Assembly (NCBI GenBank): GCA_009922615.1
Contig: RFVF01000008.1
Coordinates: forward strand, 27,981-91,980
Source of the DNA: Pseudomonadota bacterium
GTDB taxonomy: Bacteria > Verrucomicrobiota > Verrucomicrobiia > Limisphaerales > SXTU01
Reading direction: 5' to 3'
DNA: 64,000 nt
The notes beneath the pieces were generated by a model that made no database searches, had not been told where the DNA came from, and was given only the letters and a program-made list of their open reading frames with translations. The translations under genes were made by a program, and so were the position numbers. Positions 7,205 to 16,615 of this stretch are shown one piece after another; the first letter of the stretch is position 1; each line of letters starts with the position of its first letter.

Positions 7205-8550
7205 TGTCTCGCACATCGAAAAACCAATGGGACTTCGGTGGTGAACTCTTCCCAACCGAGGCTGTGCGCAAGGTGTTGTCCGTCTCGGAGCTGACCGGGA
7301 ACATCAAGCGGCTGCTGGAGAAGCAGGTCGGGCAGGTGGCGGTCTCGGGCGAAATCACCAACCTCCGCGCGCAGGCGTCGGGGCACGTTTACTTCACGCT
7401 CAAGGACGTGGGCGCGCAGCTCGCGTGCGTGCTCTTCCGCAACACGTCCGTCCCGCACCGCGCGCTGCTCGCAGACGGCCAGAAGGTGCTGCTCACCGGC
7501 GACGTGACGGTCTATGAGGCGCGCGGGCAGTATCAGCTCATCGTCAGCAGCGCGGAGTTGCAGGGCGTGGGCGCGTTGCAGGCAGCCTTCGAGCGGCTCA
7601 AGGAAAAGCTCGCGGCGGAAGGCCTGTTCAAGTTCGAGCGTAAGCGCAAGCTCCCGCGTTACCCCCAACGCATCGGTCTCGTCACCTCACCCACCGGCGC
7701 AGCCATCCGCGACGTGCTGCACGTCATCGCGCGCCGCCAGCCGGGCTTGGAAATCATCTTCGTCCCGTGCCGGGTGCAGGGGGATGGAGCGGCGGCGGAA
7801 ATTGCGTCGGCCATCCGGCTGCTCAACGCGTTTCAATCGGCAATCGGCAATCGGCAATCGACAATTGACCTCATCCTCGTCACCCGTGGCGGCGGCTCGC
7901 TCGAAGACCTCTGGGCCTTCAACGAGGAAGCCGTCGCCCGCGCCATCTTCGAGTCGGCGGTGCCGGTCGTGTCGGCGGTCGGACACGAGATTGATTTCAC
8001 CATCGCAGACTTCGTCGCGGACCTGCGCGCGGCCACGCCCAGCGCGGCGGCGGAGTTGATCACGGAAGGCGCGTTCGCCAGCCGGGAGTTCGTGGCGGAT
8101 GCGACAGTGCGGCTGCGCTTACTCGCACGGCAGCACTTGGAGGCGGCAGAAGAACGTTTCGCGCAGGTCCGCCACCGTCTTTCACTCGCGCATCCGCAGC
8201 GGCGTTTGGAAGGATTCGCCCAGCGGCTCGATGATGCCACCGTCGGGCTTGGCCGCGAGATGAAGTCGCAGTTGCGTGAACGGCAGCACCGTGTCCAGCA
8301 GGCGGTGGCGCGCCTCCGGCAGCTCAAGCCCGCCGCCCGGATCGCCTTGCGTCAAGCTCACCTCGCATCGCTCACCAGCCGCCTGCGCCTGCTCTCGCCC
8401 GAGAACGTCCTCGCGCGCGGCTACTCAATCACCACGGATGCCGCCACCGGCAAAGTAATCCGCCGCGCCGGGCAGGCCAAGCCCGGCCAGACCCTTCGCA
8501 CGCGCGTGCAAGACGGTGCGGTGGAGAGCGTGGTGCGCAAGCTCCAGTAG
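7204..8550 (+). CDS. xseA: Exodeoxyribonuclease VII large subunit
   Basis: XseA is the catalytic subunit of ExoVII, which degrades single-stranded DNA in both directions during repair. The start ATG 7204 overlaps the previous stop and gives 448 residues. The N-terminal OB-fold contains VSGEITN..AQASGHVYFTLKD. The catalytic domain contains SPTGAAIRDVL, VTRGGGSLEDLWAFNEE and VSAVGHEIDFTIADFVADLRA.TPSAAAE, then a coiled-coil helical region and the C-terminal VLARGYSI domain. Between LLNAF and IDLILVTRGG it carries an extra FQSAIGNRQST peptide encoded by a short repeat. No xseB was found next to it. Confidence 0.97.
   Translation: MSRTSKNQWDFGGELFPTEAVRKVLSVSELTGNIKRLLEKQVGQVAVSGEITNLRAQASGHVYFTLKDVGAQLACVLFRNTSVPHRALLADGQKVLLTGDVTVYEARGQYQLIVSSAELQGVGALQAAFERLKEKLAAEGLFKFERKRKLPRYPQRIGLVTSPTGAAIRDVLHVIARRQPGLEIIFVPCRVQGDGAAAEIASAIRLLNAFQSAIGNRQSTIDLILVTRGGGSLEDLWAFNEEAVARAIFESAVPVVSAVGHEIDFTIADFVADLRAATPSAAAELITEGAFASREFVADATVRLRLLARQHLEAAEERFAQVRHRLSLAHPQRRLEGFAQRLDDATVGLGREMKSQLRERQHRVQQAVARLRQLKPAARIALRQAHLASLTSRLRLLSPENVLARGYSITTDAATGKVIRRAGQAKPGQTLRTRVQDGAVESVVRKLQ
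7831..7868. repeat. Short-period (CAATCGG) repeat inserted in frame in xseA
   Basis: The unit TCGGCAA recurs about four times in tandem and encodes the AIGNRQS peptide just before the conserved VTRGGGSLEDLW motif of XseA. It keeps the frame open. Confidence 0.75.
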
Positions 8551-8602
8551 CGGACGCAATTCATCGTTGCAATTCCCACGCTGGCTCCGTTCCCATTCCG
8601 CC

Positions 8603-9607
8603 ATGCGTTCCACCTGCTTTGCCGCCGCTTTGCTCGCTCTCCAACTCGCCGCTTCCGCCGCCGCGCTGCCCGAGGGTGTGCGCCGCGTGAAGGTGCTCAA
8701 CTACCCGGACTGCTTCGAACTCTCCAACGCCGACACGCGCGTGACGCTTTGCCACCAAGTCGGCGGGCGGGTGCTGGAATACGCTCACCAAGGCAAGAAC
8801 GCTCTCTACCTCGACCCGCGCGAGGAGAAGTGGGGCACGCCCGGCGGACCGAAAGCCCCGTCCAGCGCGGGTCGCTTCGACATCGGGCCGGAGTATCTCA
8901 TTCCGAAGCGCGACACGCTCTGGGCTGGCGAGTGGCAGGCGGAAGCCACCGGCCCGCGCGCCGTCCGCCTCACCAGCCAACCCGACGAAGCAACCGGTGT
9001 GCAGCTCATCCGCAACTTCCGCCTCGCCGCCACCGGCACGCATCTCGCCTGCGAGCAGGTCATCAAGAATGTTTCCAAGGAGCCGAAGTTCTGGACGCAC
9101 TGGAGCCGCACCTTCGCGGTGCATGGTGGCATCGGCGTCATCCCGCAGACACCGGACACGCGGCGCTTTCCCAGCGGCTTCGTGATGTATAACCAAGGCG
9201 CGGAACACAACATCATCCTCAAGCCCACGGACCCAAACGTGCGGATGCGCGGCGACTTCCTCGAAGTCCTCGGGCCGACCAAGCAGCCCAAGCTCGGCTT
9301 TGACTCCAACGCCGGCTGGTTCGCCTACGTGATGCCGCACGACCAGGCGTTCGTGAAACGCTACCCCTCGCCGAAGGACGGCGTGTATCCCGAAATCGCC
9401 GGGCTGACGCTGTGCTTCTGGTATCCACAGGCGAGTTTCGTGCCCGCGTGCGAACTGGAGCCGCACGGCCCGCGCCGGACCATCGCGCCGGGCGCGAGCG
9501 TCAGCTTCACGGAAGACTGGTATCTGCTCCCGCACAAGTTCCCCGCTGCGGGCGAGCAGATCGACTTGGCGAAGCTGTCGACCCAAGTGGAAGCAGCATT
9601 CAAGTGA
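8603..9607 (+). CDS. Secreted DUF4380-like protein (galactose-mutarotase-like fold suspected)
   Basis: A 334-residue protein from ATG 8603 with a signal peptide (CFAAALLALQLAASAAA). The mature part is beta-rich, with VTLCHQVGGRVLEYAHQGKN, a segment typical of the DUF4380/aldose-epimerase-like superfamily, followed by NPR/DPREEKWGTPGG and WSRTFAVHGG. This suggests periplasmic carbohydrate binding or processing. It precedes a Gfo/Idh/MocA oxidoreductase by 32 bp and the DUF1549-DUF1553/DUF1501 pair, a context common in polysaccharide-degrading Verrucomicrobia. The exact reaction is unknown. Confidence 0.7.
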   Translation: MRSTCFAAALLALQLAASAAALPEGVRRVKVLNYPDCFELSNADTRVTLCHQVGGRVLEYAHQGKNALYLDPREEKWGTPGGPKAPSSAGRFDIGPEYLIPKRDTLWAGEWQAEATGPRAVRLTSQPDEATGVQLIRNFRLAATGTHLACEQVIKNVSKEPKFWTHWSRTFAVHGGIGVIPQTPDTRRFPSGFVMYNQGAEHNIILKPTDPNVRMRGDFLEVLGPTKQPKLGFDSNAGWFAYVMPHDQAFVKRYPSPKDGVYPEIAGLTLCFWYPQASFVPACELEPHGPRRTIAPGASVSFTEDWYLLPHKFPAAGEQIDLAKLSTQVEAAFK

Positions 9608-9639
9608 TCGGTGAGCAGCAATGCATAAAACATAATCCA

Positions 9640-10677
9640 ATGCCCACCACCGCCATCGTTCTCACCCACGCCGGAGGACCGCACCTCGACGCCTATCTCG
9701 CCGGTCTTGCCGTCAGCACTGAAGTTGCCGAGGTCTGCGTCGCCGACGCAGGCGGCAGCACCTTGGCCGCCGCGCAAAAGGCACTCGGGCCGAAGCTCAA
9801 GGCAACCGGCAAGGACGCCGCCGCGTTGATGCGCGAGCATAAACCGAAGTTGGCGCTCGTCACGATGGAAGCCGTGCTCGCGCCGCCGGCGATTGATGCT
9901 GCGTTGGAACACGGCTGCCACGTGATGGCCGAGAAGCCCGCGTGCGTGCGCGCTTCTGACTTCGAGCCGCTCGTGCTCAAGGCCGAGGGCAAGCATCTGC
10001 ATCTCATGCTCGCATTCGCCAACCGTATCCGGCCCGAGGCCCGCGAAGCGCAGCGCCTCGTGCGCGAGGGACGGCTGGGAAAACTCTACGGCATGGAGAT
10101 TCACCTCGTCGCGGACCAAACGCGGCTCAAGAGCGAGGGCTATCGCAAAAGTTGGTCCGGCCAGAAAGCCCGCGCAGGTGGCGGGCATCTCACGTGGCTG
10201 GGCATTCACTGGCTGGACTTAGCGCTGTTCATCACGGGTGCGGAGATCGAGGCCGTCGCGGGCTTTTCCGGCATTGTCGGCGGGCAGCAGATGGACGTGG
10301 AGGATTCCAACGCTGCGGCGCTGAAATTCGCCGGCGGATTCTTCGGCACGCTCACCAGCGGCTATTACCTCGACCGCGGTTATCACCAGCACATCAAGGT
10401 TTGGGGCGAGAAAGGCTGGCTGGAGTTGAACCACCAGCCCGAAGTCAGCTTGAAATGGTATTCCACCGCCGAGCCGAAGGTCGCGGGCATCCAAACCTAC
10501 ACGCCGCCGAACGAGCCGACTGGCTACACGCCGTGGGTCCACGCTTGCGCCCGTGCCGCCGCCGGCCTGCAAGATCCGCCCGTGACCGGCCGCGAAGGGC
10601 TGCGCGTGCTGGATGCCATTTACGCCTTCTACGAGGCCGCGAAAGTGGGGCAGACCAAATCCGTCGCGCGCAAGTAA
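9640..10677 (+). CDS. Gfo/Idh/MocA-family oxidoreductase
   Basis: 345 residues from ATG 9640. The N-terminal half is a degenerate Rossmann fold (MPTTAIVLTHAGGPHLDAYL) with the family CHVMAEKPA block, where the EKP lysine is catalytic in relatives. The C-terminal half is the typical mixed alpha/beta domain, with GGGHLTWLGIHWLDL supplying the expected HxxD histidine pair region. The enzyme would use NAD(P) on a sugar or sugar derivative. There is no Tat signal, so it is probably cytoplasmic, although its neighbours are exported. The loss of a clear GxGxxG motif is unusual for the family. Confidence 0.88.
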   Translation: MPTTAIVLTHAGGPHLDAYLAGLAVSTEVAEVCVADAGGSTLAAAQKALGPKLKATGKDAAALMREHKPKLALVTMEAVLAPPAIDAALEHGCHVMAEKPACVRASDFEPLVLKAEGKHLHLMLAFANRIRPEAREAQRLVREGRLGKLYGMEIHLVADQTRLKSEGYRKSWSGQKARAGGGHLTWLGIHWLDLALFITGAEIEAVAGFSGIVGGQQMDVEDSNAAALKFAGGFFGTLTSGYYLDRGYHQHIKVWGEKGWLELNHQPEVSLKWYSTAEPKVAGIQTYTPPNEPTGYTPWVHACARAAAGLQDPPVTGREGLRVLDAIYAFYEAAKVGQTKSVARK

Positions 10678-10724
10678 GCCGCGCTCCCGCGCAATAAAGC
10701 CGCGCCGCCCAGCGTCGGTTCCTC

Positions 10725-13700
10725 GTGTTCCGCACCACGATTGCCCTACTGCTCTGTCCGGTCCTCATCACAGAGGCCGCCGAGCGCGTGGATTACCTCA
10801 AGGCGGTGAAGCCGGTCCTCGCCGCGCGCTGCTATTCCTGTCACGGCGCGCTCAAGCAAAACAGCGGGCTCCGACTCGACACAGCGGAACTCCTTCGCAA
10901 GGGCGGCAAGCACGGGCCCGCCATTGTCGCCGGCAAACCCGACGCCAGCCTCCTCATCAAGAAAGTTTCCGCGCACAGCCTCGACGAGCGGATGCCGCCC
11001 GAGGGCGAACCGCTCAAGCCCGAGCAGATCGCCGTGCTGCGCGAGTGGGTTGCCGCCGGCGCACCGGCGCCGAAGGATGAGCAGCCTGAGCGCGACCCGC
11101 GTGAGCACTGGGCCTTCAAGGCTCCGGCGAAATCCGCCATTCCCACAACCGGCTATCGGCCATCGGCCATCGGCAATCCGGTTGACGCCTTCCTCGAAGC
11201 CCAGCGCCGTCAGCAAGGCCTCACCGCCCAGCCGCCCGCTGAGAAGTCCATTTGGCTGCGGCGCGTTACGCTCGACCTCACCGGCCTGCCGCCGACGCAG
11301 GAAGAGTTGCACGCCTTCGACGCGGACAAATCACCGCAGGCCCACGAGCGCGTCGTCGAGCGCCTCCTCGCCAGCCCGCACTACGGCGAGCGCTGGGGCC
11401 GACATTTCATGGACATCTGGCGCTACAGCGACTGGTGGGGGCTCGGCGCGCAGCTTCGTTACAGCCAGAAGCACATCTGGCACTGGCGCGACTGGCTGGT
11501 CGAAGCCCTCAACGCCGACAAAGGTTACGACCGGATGATTGTCGAGCAAATCGCCGGCGATGAACTCGCGCCCACCGATCCCGCCACGCTCCGTGCCACC
11601 GGCTTCATGGCGCGCAACTACTACCTCTTCAACCGCACGACCTGGATGGACGACGTCGTCGAGCACACCAGCAAGGCCTTCCTCGGCCTCACGATGAACT
11701 GCGTTAAGTGTCACGACCACAAATACGACCCACTCACGACGACCGATTACTACGCCATGCGCGCCATCTTCGAGCCGTATCACGCGCGACTCGACGAGTT
11801 GCCCGGCACGACCGACTTGGAGAAAGACGGCCTGCCGCGTGCCTACGACCTGCATCTCGACCGCCCGACATTCATCCATCTTAAAGGCGACGAGAAGAAA
11901 CCCGACACCAACCAAGTCATCCGCGCCGCCATCCCGGCCGCGCTGGCCTTCAAGCAGCTCGACATCAAGCCGGTCCAACTCCCCGCAGCCGCGCACAATC
12001 CCGCGCTCCAGCCGTGGGTGCTCACGAACCACCTCGCTGCCGCCGAGGAGCAAGTCACCGTCGCCCGGCAAGCCGTCGAGGCCGCGAAAAAGAAACTCGC
12101 CGAAGTGGAGCGCGCTTCCGCCGGAGCGCCGAGTATCGCTCGGCAGGAGGTTGCGAAAGCTCCAGCGGCTCATTCCAGTCCGTTGCCTGAGCCGACCAAT
12201 GCTCGGCGCGCCGATGGCAAGCCGCTCTTCACCGACAATTTCTCCGCCGCCAATCCGCAGCTCTGGGAACTGTGCGACGGTCAGTGGAGCTACACCGACG
12301 GCGTGCTCCGCCAATCCGAAGTGAAGCCCTCGCGCAGCGCTGCCCGCAGCCGAGCGGACCATCCCGCCGACTTCATCGCCACCTTCAAATTCCGCCCGAC
12401 CGGCGGTGCGACTTACAAATCCGTCGGCTTCACCTTCGACACGACCGACGCGCGCGAGTCACTCGTTTACCTCAGCGCGCACGCCTCTGGTCCGAAGCTC
12501 CAAATCGCCTACGGCAAGGCGAACCAATACAACTACCCGCCCGCTGGCATGCAGTCGCGTGCTGTCAAGCTCGGCGAAACCTACGAAGTGACCATCCGCG
12601 TGCGCGGCTCGCTCCTCAACGTCGCCGTCAACGGCGAGCACGCTCTGGCCTTCGAGCTGCCCGATCGCTCACCCGGGAAGTTCCAGCTTATCACCTACGA
12701 CGCCACGGCGGACTTCCTCGCCTTCGAGTTGAGCGCGTTGTCCGCAGACACGCAGCTCGTGAAATCCAGCGCACCCGCACCTGCGCCGACGGCCAAAGCC
12801 GCCGTGCCCGCCGCGATCACCTCGCCCGAGCAAGCGCGCCTCGCGCTCAAGGCCGCTGAACTCGCGCTCACCGCCGCCGAGCTGCGCTCCGCAATGGTCC
12901 GCGCCGTGTGGGACGCCGATTCAAAGCGCGACCAAACGAACCTGCTCGCCGCCGCCGCGTTGGCCGAAGCGAAGCTCAAGCTCGCCCAGGCCGAGGCTGA
13001 CGTGGCGAAGGCGGAGTTGGAACTGGTTGCGCCCGGTTCTGAACCGAAGAAGAAGAAAGAGCCGGACGCCGAGAAGAAGCTGAAGACTGCGCAAGAGTCG
13101 TTGGCCAAGGCACAAAAGGCCGTCGCCTCGCCCGGCACGAACTACACCTCGCTCCGCGCCACGCTGAAGGCCTTCGAGGGCCCCGACGAAAGCGAAGCGC
13201 ACCGCCAGCTCCCGTATCCGACCACCAGCACTGGCCGCCGGCTCGCCTTCGCCAACTGGCTTGCCGACCGCCAGAACCCACTCACCGCCCGCGTGCTCGT
13301 GAACCACGTTTGGACCCGCCACTTCGGCCAGCCGCTGGTCGCCAACGTCACCGACTTCGGCCGCCGTGCTGCGCGCCCCGTCCACGCCGAGTTACTCGAC
13401 TGGCTCGCGGTGGAGTTCATGGAGCACGGGTGGAGCATCAAGCACCTGCATCGGCAGATGGTGTTGTCCGAGGCGTATCGGATGAGCAGCAGCAATGCAG
13501 TCGAGAGTCGAGGAGGGACGAAAGTCGAGGGCGGCAAAGTCCCGGCTCTCGACCCTCGACCCTGGACCCTCGACCCAGAAAACCGCTTCTACTGGCGCAT
13601 GAACCCGCAGCGCATGGACGCGAACGTCCTCCGCGACAGCCTGCTCCACCTTGCCGGCACGCTCGATCCCAAGCTCGGCGGGCCGACGATTGACCCGAAG

Positions 13701-14120
13701 CGCGAGGATTCGCTGCGCCGCAGCTTCTACTTCACGCAGTCGCCCGAGGACTTGAACAAGTTCCTGGAGATGTTCGACAACGCGAACACGAAGGAATGCT
13801 ACCGTCGCGACGAAAGCATCCTCCCGCAGCAGGCGCTTGCGATGTCGAACAGTCGACTCGTCTCCACCGCCGCCGCGAAGGTCGCCGAGCGCTTGGTAAA
13901 GGACGCGGAAAGCGCCTCCGACGAAGTCTTCATCCGCACCACCTTCACCACGCTCCTCGCCACCGCCCCGACGGCCGCCGAACAAAAACTTTGCGGCGAA
14001 AGCCTCGCGCAATTTCTGGCCACCGCGAAGGAAGCCAAGGCCGCCCAGCCCGAGACCAAGGCCCGCGCTGCCCTCGTCCACGCGCTCTTGAATCACAACG
14101 ACTTCATCACTATTCGTTAA
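10725..14120 (+). CDS. Large secreted DUF1549/DUF1553 protein with embedded ConA-like domain
   Basis: 1131 residues from GTG 10725. The order is a signal peptide; a cytochrome-type PSCyt1 segment with CYSCHG; DUF1549 (residues about 145-330) ending in [11 protein letters not shown]; a coiled coil; a concanavalin-like beta domain (about 500-680, [21 protein letters not shown] to FLAFELSAL); a second Lys/Ala-rich coiled coil; and DUF1553 to the end. The two CX2CH motifs suggest haem. It is followed after 8 bp by a DUF1501 gene, the standard partner of this family. The function of the pair is not established; polysaccharide- or alcohol-linked periplasmic oxidation is a guess. Two short repeats interrupt the coding sequence in frame. 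Confidence 0.92.
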   Translation: MFRTTIALLLCPVLITEAAERVDYLKAVKPVLAARCYSCHGALKQNSGLRLDTAELLRKGGKHGPAIVAGKPDASLLIKKVSAHSLDERMPPEGEPLKPEQIAVLREWVAAGAPAPKDEQPERDPREHWAFKAPAKSAIPTTGYRPSAIGNPVDAFLEAQRRQQGLTAQPPAEKSIWLRRVTLDLTGLPPTQEELHAFDADKSPQAHERVVERLLASPHYGERWGRHFMDIWRYSDWWGLGAQLRYSQKHIWHWRDWLVEALNADKGYDRMIVEQIAGDELAPTDPATLRATGFMARNYYLFNRTTWMDDVVEHTSKAFLGLTMNCVKCHDHKYDPLTTTDYYAMRAIFEPYHARLDELPGTTDLEKDGLPRAYDLHLDRPTFIHLKGDEKKPDTNQVIRAAIPAALAFKQLDIKPVQLPAAAHNPALQPWVLTNHLAAAEEQVTVARQAVEAAKKKLAEVERASAGAPSIARQEVAKAPAAHSSPLPEPTNARRADGKPLFTDNFSAANPQLWELCDGQWSYTDGVLRQSEVKPSRSAARSRADHPADFIATFKFRPTGGATYKSVGFTFDTTDARESLVYLSAHASGPKLQIAYGKANQYNYPPAGMQSRAVKLGETYEVTIRVRGSLLNVAVNGEHALAFELPDRSPGKFQLITYDATADFLAFELSALSADTQLVKSSAPAPAPTAKAAVPAAITSPEQARLALKAAELALTAAELRSAMVRAVWDADSKRDQTNLLAAAALAEAKLKLAQAEADVAKAELELVAPGSEPKKKKEPDAEKKLKTAQESLAKAQKAVASPGTNYTSLRATLKAFEGPDESEAHRQLPYPTTSTGRRLAFANWLADRQNPLTARVLVNHVWTRHFGQPLVANVTDFGRRAARPVHAELLDWLAVEFMEHGWSIKHLHRQMVLSEAYRMSSSNAVESRGGTKVEGGKVPALDPRPWTLDPENRFYWRMNPQRMDANVLRDSLLHLAGTLDPKLGGPTIDPKREDSLRRSFYFTQSPEDLNKFLEMFDNANTKECYRRDESILPQQALAMSNSRLVSTAAAKVAERLVKDAESASDEVFIRTTFTTLLATAPTAAEQKLCGESLAQFLATAKEAKAAQPETKARAALVHALLNHNDFITIR
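11150..11180. repeat. Short-period (ATCGGCC) repeat in the DUF1549/DUF1553 gene
   Basis: The unit CTATCGGC/CATCGGC repeats in tandem and encodes GYRPSAIGN, a linker between the PSCyt1 segment and DUF1549. It belongs to the same text-like family as the insertion in xseA. Confidence 0.65.
13500..13576. repeat. GTCGAGAGTCGAGG / CCTCGACCCTGGACC inverted repeat inside the DUF1553 coding region
   Basis: The left part is built on GTCGAG and the right part on CTCGACCC, so the two halves can pair (13 bp with one mismatch in the best stretch). It encodes a low-complexity peptide ([14 protein letters not shown]) in a loop of DUF1553, with the frame kept open. Confidence 0.8.
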
Positions 14121-14128
14121 GCCAGTCC

Positions 14129-15595
14129 ATGAGCAGCCAGCGCACATACTTTCAGAGCGAGTCGCCCGCTTGGACCCGCCGTTCCTTCCTCACCCGCTCC
14201 GGCTTGGGCTTCGGCGGTCTCGCGCTGGGCACGATGCTCGCGCGCGATGGCTTCGGGCTGGAGAGCAGTTGGCGGCCGCCCACGGGGCTGCCGCACTTCC
14301 CGGCGCGAGCGAAGTCGGTCATCTGGATTTTCCTGCGCGGCGGGTTGAGCCACATGGAGAGCTTCGACCCCAAGCCCGCGCTCACCCAATACTCCGGCAA
14401 GACCTTCGATGAGACGCCGTTCAAGGGCGTGAACGACCCGGAGAAGCGCAAGCGCGTGCGCGTCGTCGTGGTGAACGACGCCAACGGCCAGCAGCGCAAC
14501 AAAATTTACCCGCTGCAAATCGGATCCGCGCCGGGCGGCCGCAGCGGCATCGAAGTGAGCGACTGGTTCCCCCATCTCCGCAACTGCGTGGACGACCTCG
14601 CCATCGTGCGCTCGATGTGGACCACCGACGACAATCACGGGGCACAGGTCCAGTTCCATTCCGGCCGCCACATGCTCGACGTGCAGGAGCCGACCATCGG
14701 TGCGTGGGTGAACTACGGCCTCGGCTCGCTCAACGACAACCTCCCGCAGTTCATCAACATGGGCCCGCGCTTCTTCGACAAGCGCGACGGCCGCTACCTC
14801 GGCCCCGCCTACGACGCCGTGCCGCTCGTCATTGACCCGCGCGAGCCGCTCGCCTACGCGCGGCCCGAAGGCGACACGAGCTCGGCAGAGCAGCAGATCC
14901 AGTTCGACCTCGTCAACAAATTGAATCGCCTCAAGGCCACGCAGTATCCCGGCGACCAGGCACTCGACGCGCGCATCAAAAGCTACGAGCTCGCCTACCG
15001 CATGCAGATGGCTGTGCCCGAGGCCGTCAACACCGAGCGCGAAACCGAGGAGACGAAGAAGCTATACGGTCTGGACCAGAGCGAGACGAAAGCCTTCGGC
15101 GCGCAACTGCTCGCGGCTCGGCGCTTTGTCGAGCGCGGCGTGCGCTTCATCCAAATCCAGCACGGCGACGGCGCGGCCGGCGCGTGGGACGCACACAGCG
15201 GGCTGAAGGCGAACCATTCCAAGCTCTCCGCGCAGGTGGACAAGCCCACGGCTGGCCTGCTGCAAGATTTGAAGCGTCGCGGCCTGCTGGACGAGACCAT
15301 CGTCGTCTTCGCCACGGAATTCGGCCGCACGCCCGGCTCGCAGGGCGCGGACGGCCGCGATCATCACCCTTACGGCTTCAGCGTGTGGCTCGCGGGCGGT
15401 GGCATCAAAGGCGGCGTGGTCCACGGTGCGACGGACGAGCTGGGCTTCCACGCGGTCGAGGATGCGCACTACGTCACCGACATCCACGCAACAATTCTCC
15501 ACCAGCTCGGCCTCGAAGGCCGCAAACTGGAAGTCCCCGACCGCAAGCGCCTTGATCTGGACTACGGCGAGGTCATCAAGCCGATTCTCGCCTGA
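14129..15595 (+). CDS. DUF1501 protein, Tat-exported
   Basis: 488 residues from ATG 14129. The N-terminus has a twin-arginine signal, [16 protein letters not shown]. The body shows the DUF1501 (sulfatase-like/alkaline-phosphatase superfamily) signatures: [54 protein letters not shown], and C-terminal [14 protein letters not shown] with DHHP. It is the partner of the preceding DUF1549/DUF1553 protein (8-bp spacing), presumably acting with it in the periplasm. It converges with the PepSY-repeat gene. The family's substrate is unknown. Confidence 0.93.
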   Translation: MSSQRTYFQSESPAWTRRSFLTRSGLGFGGLALGTMLARDGFGLESSWRPPTGLPHFPARAKSVIWIFLRGGLSHMESFDPKPALTQYSGKTFDETPFKGVNDPEKRKRVRVVVVNDANGQQRNKIYPLQIGSAPGGRSGIEVSDWFPHLRNCVDDLAIVRSMWTTDDNHGAQVQFHSGRHMLDVQEPTIGAWVNYGLGSLNDNLPQFINMGPRFFDKRDGRYLGPAYDAVPLVIDPREPLAYARPEGDTSSAEQQIQFDLVNKLNRLKATQYPGDQALDARIKSYELAYRMQMAVPEAVNTERETEETKKLYGLDQSETKAFGAQLLAARRFVERGVRFIQIQHGDGAAGAWDAHSGLKANHSKLSAQVDKPTAGLLQDLKRRGLLDETIVVFATEFGRTPGSQGADGRDHHPYGFSVWLAGGGIKGGVVHGATDELGFHAVEDAHYVTDIHATILHQLGLEGRKLEVPDRKRLDLDYGEVIKPILA

Positions 15596-15607
15596 GCGCG
15601 GGCCGGG

Positions 15608-16600
15608 TCACTTCGCCGTTCCGTCGGCCTTCAATTCGAGCCGGATGGCTTTGCCATTCGCCCGCAGCAGCGCATCGAAGGTGCCTTCTCCCACACCAAA
15701 ATTTTGTTCGAGCCTCACGAGAAAGGCGTTTTGGTCGCGCAGGGCCTTCTGCACCGGAGCGGGCGCCTCGCCGGGCGGAATCTGCGCGGTGACGAGTTCA
15801 CCGTCGGCGCGAACGGTGACGGAGTATTTCAGGTTGCCGCGCACGAAGATCGCTTCACAAAACGTCACGCCGTCCTCCTCGGACCTGAAGATGTGGATGA
15901 GCCGGTTGTTGCGCAGGCGCTCCTTGATGGTTTTGAGTGCCGCCGAAGGCACTTCTGCATAACTGACATCACCGGCCGTCAGCGTGCCGTCGTCGTCGAA
16001 AATCCCGAGGCGCGTGCGACCACCGGCTTCCACAGTCACTTCGAAGGTGACCTCCTCACCATCATCCGCCCGTTCAATGCGGATAGCCGCAGCACCGTTG
16101 AGCCACTTCTGGACGCCGACACGCACGGCGGCGGGCAGTTCGGCCAGCAGCAATTGCCGCCCGATCAGCCAGCCATCCGGGGCGATGGTGAGCGAACTTT
16201 TCACGCCGCCCCGCGTGATTTCGGCGAAATAGGCCGGGTCGCCGTCGTCGTTCATCCAGTAAAGCTCGCCGAGTTGTGCGTCGGCGAGTTGCGTGCGCAG
16301 CGTCTGGTCCACGGGGGTGGGCAGCTCCTTCTCGAACACTTGCTTGGAAATCAACATTCCATCGGCGGCGAGCGTGAAGTTGCGCACCACGCCGTCGCGG
16401 CGGAACTCACCTTCAAACACCGGCTGACCGTGCTCGGTGGCACGTTCGATGTCGTTGAGCCGACCGTCGCCGACGAGAGCGAGCACGGCCTGGCGCACCG
16501 CGGGCGGAAGCTGGGCGAGTCGTTTCCCCTTTCCGTCGGCGGCGTTTACCGTAACGGTGAACAGGCAAAGCAGCCCGAAGCGAAGCAAGTTTGCTTTCAT
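15608..16600 (-). CDS. Secreted protein of five tandem PepSY-like repeats
   Basis: 330 residues with a signal peptide (LLRFGLLCLFTVTVNAAD). The mature protein is five repeats of roughly 60 residues. Each starts at a helix such as LPPAVRQAVLAL, TPVDQTLRTQL, AAVRVGVQKWL, SAALKTIKERL or APVQKALRDQ, and continues with a beta hairpin ending in a D-G turn (AADGMLISKQ, APDGWLIGRQ, RADGELVTAQ). This is the layout of PepSY-like beta-sheet/helix modules, often seen in periplasmic inhibitors or membrane-associated proteins. It starts 15 bp after the NRPS stop, so both are probably on one transcript. A role in handling or tolerating the synthetase product is a guess. Confidence 0.7.
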   Translation of the reverse strand: MKANLLRFGLLCLFTVTVNAADGKGKRLAQLPPAVRQAVLALVGDGRLNDIERATEHGQPVFEGEFRRDGVVRNFTLAADGMLISKQVFEKELPTPVDQTLRTQLADAQLGELYWMNDDGDPAYFAEITRGGVKSSLTIAPDGWLIGRQLLLAELPAAVRVGVQKWLNGAAAIRIERADDGEEVTFEVTVEAGGRTRLGIFDDDGTLTAGDVSYAEVPSAALKTIKERLRNNRLIHIFRSEEDGVTFCEAIFVRGNLKYSVTVRADGELVTAQIPPGEAPAPVQKALRDQNAFLVRLEQNFGVGEGTFDALLRANGKAIRLELKADGTAK

Positions 16601-16615
16601 GGCACTGGCTGGAGG

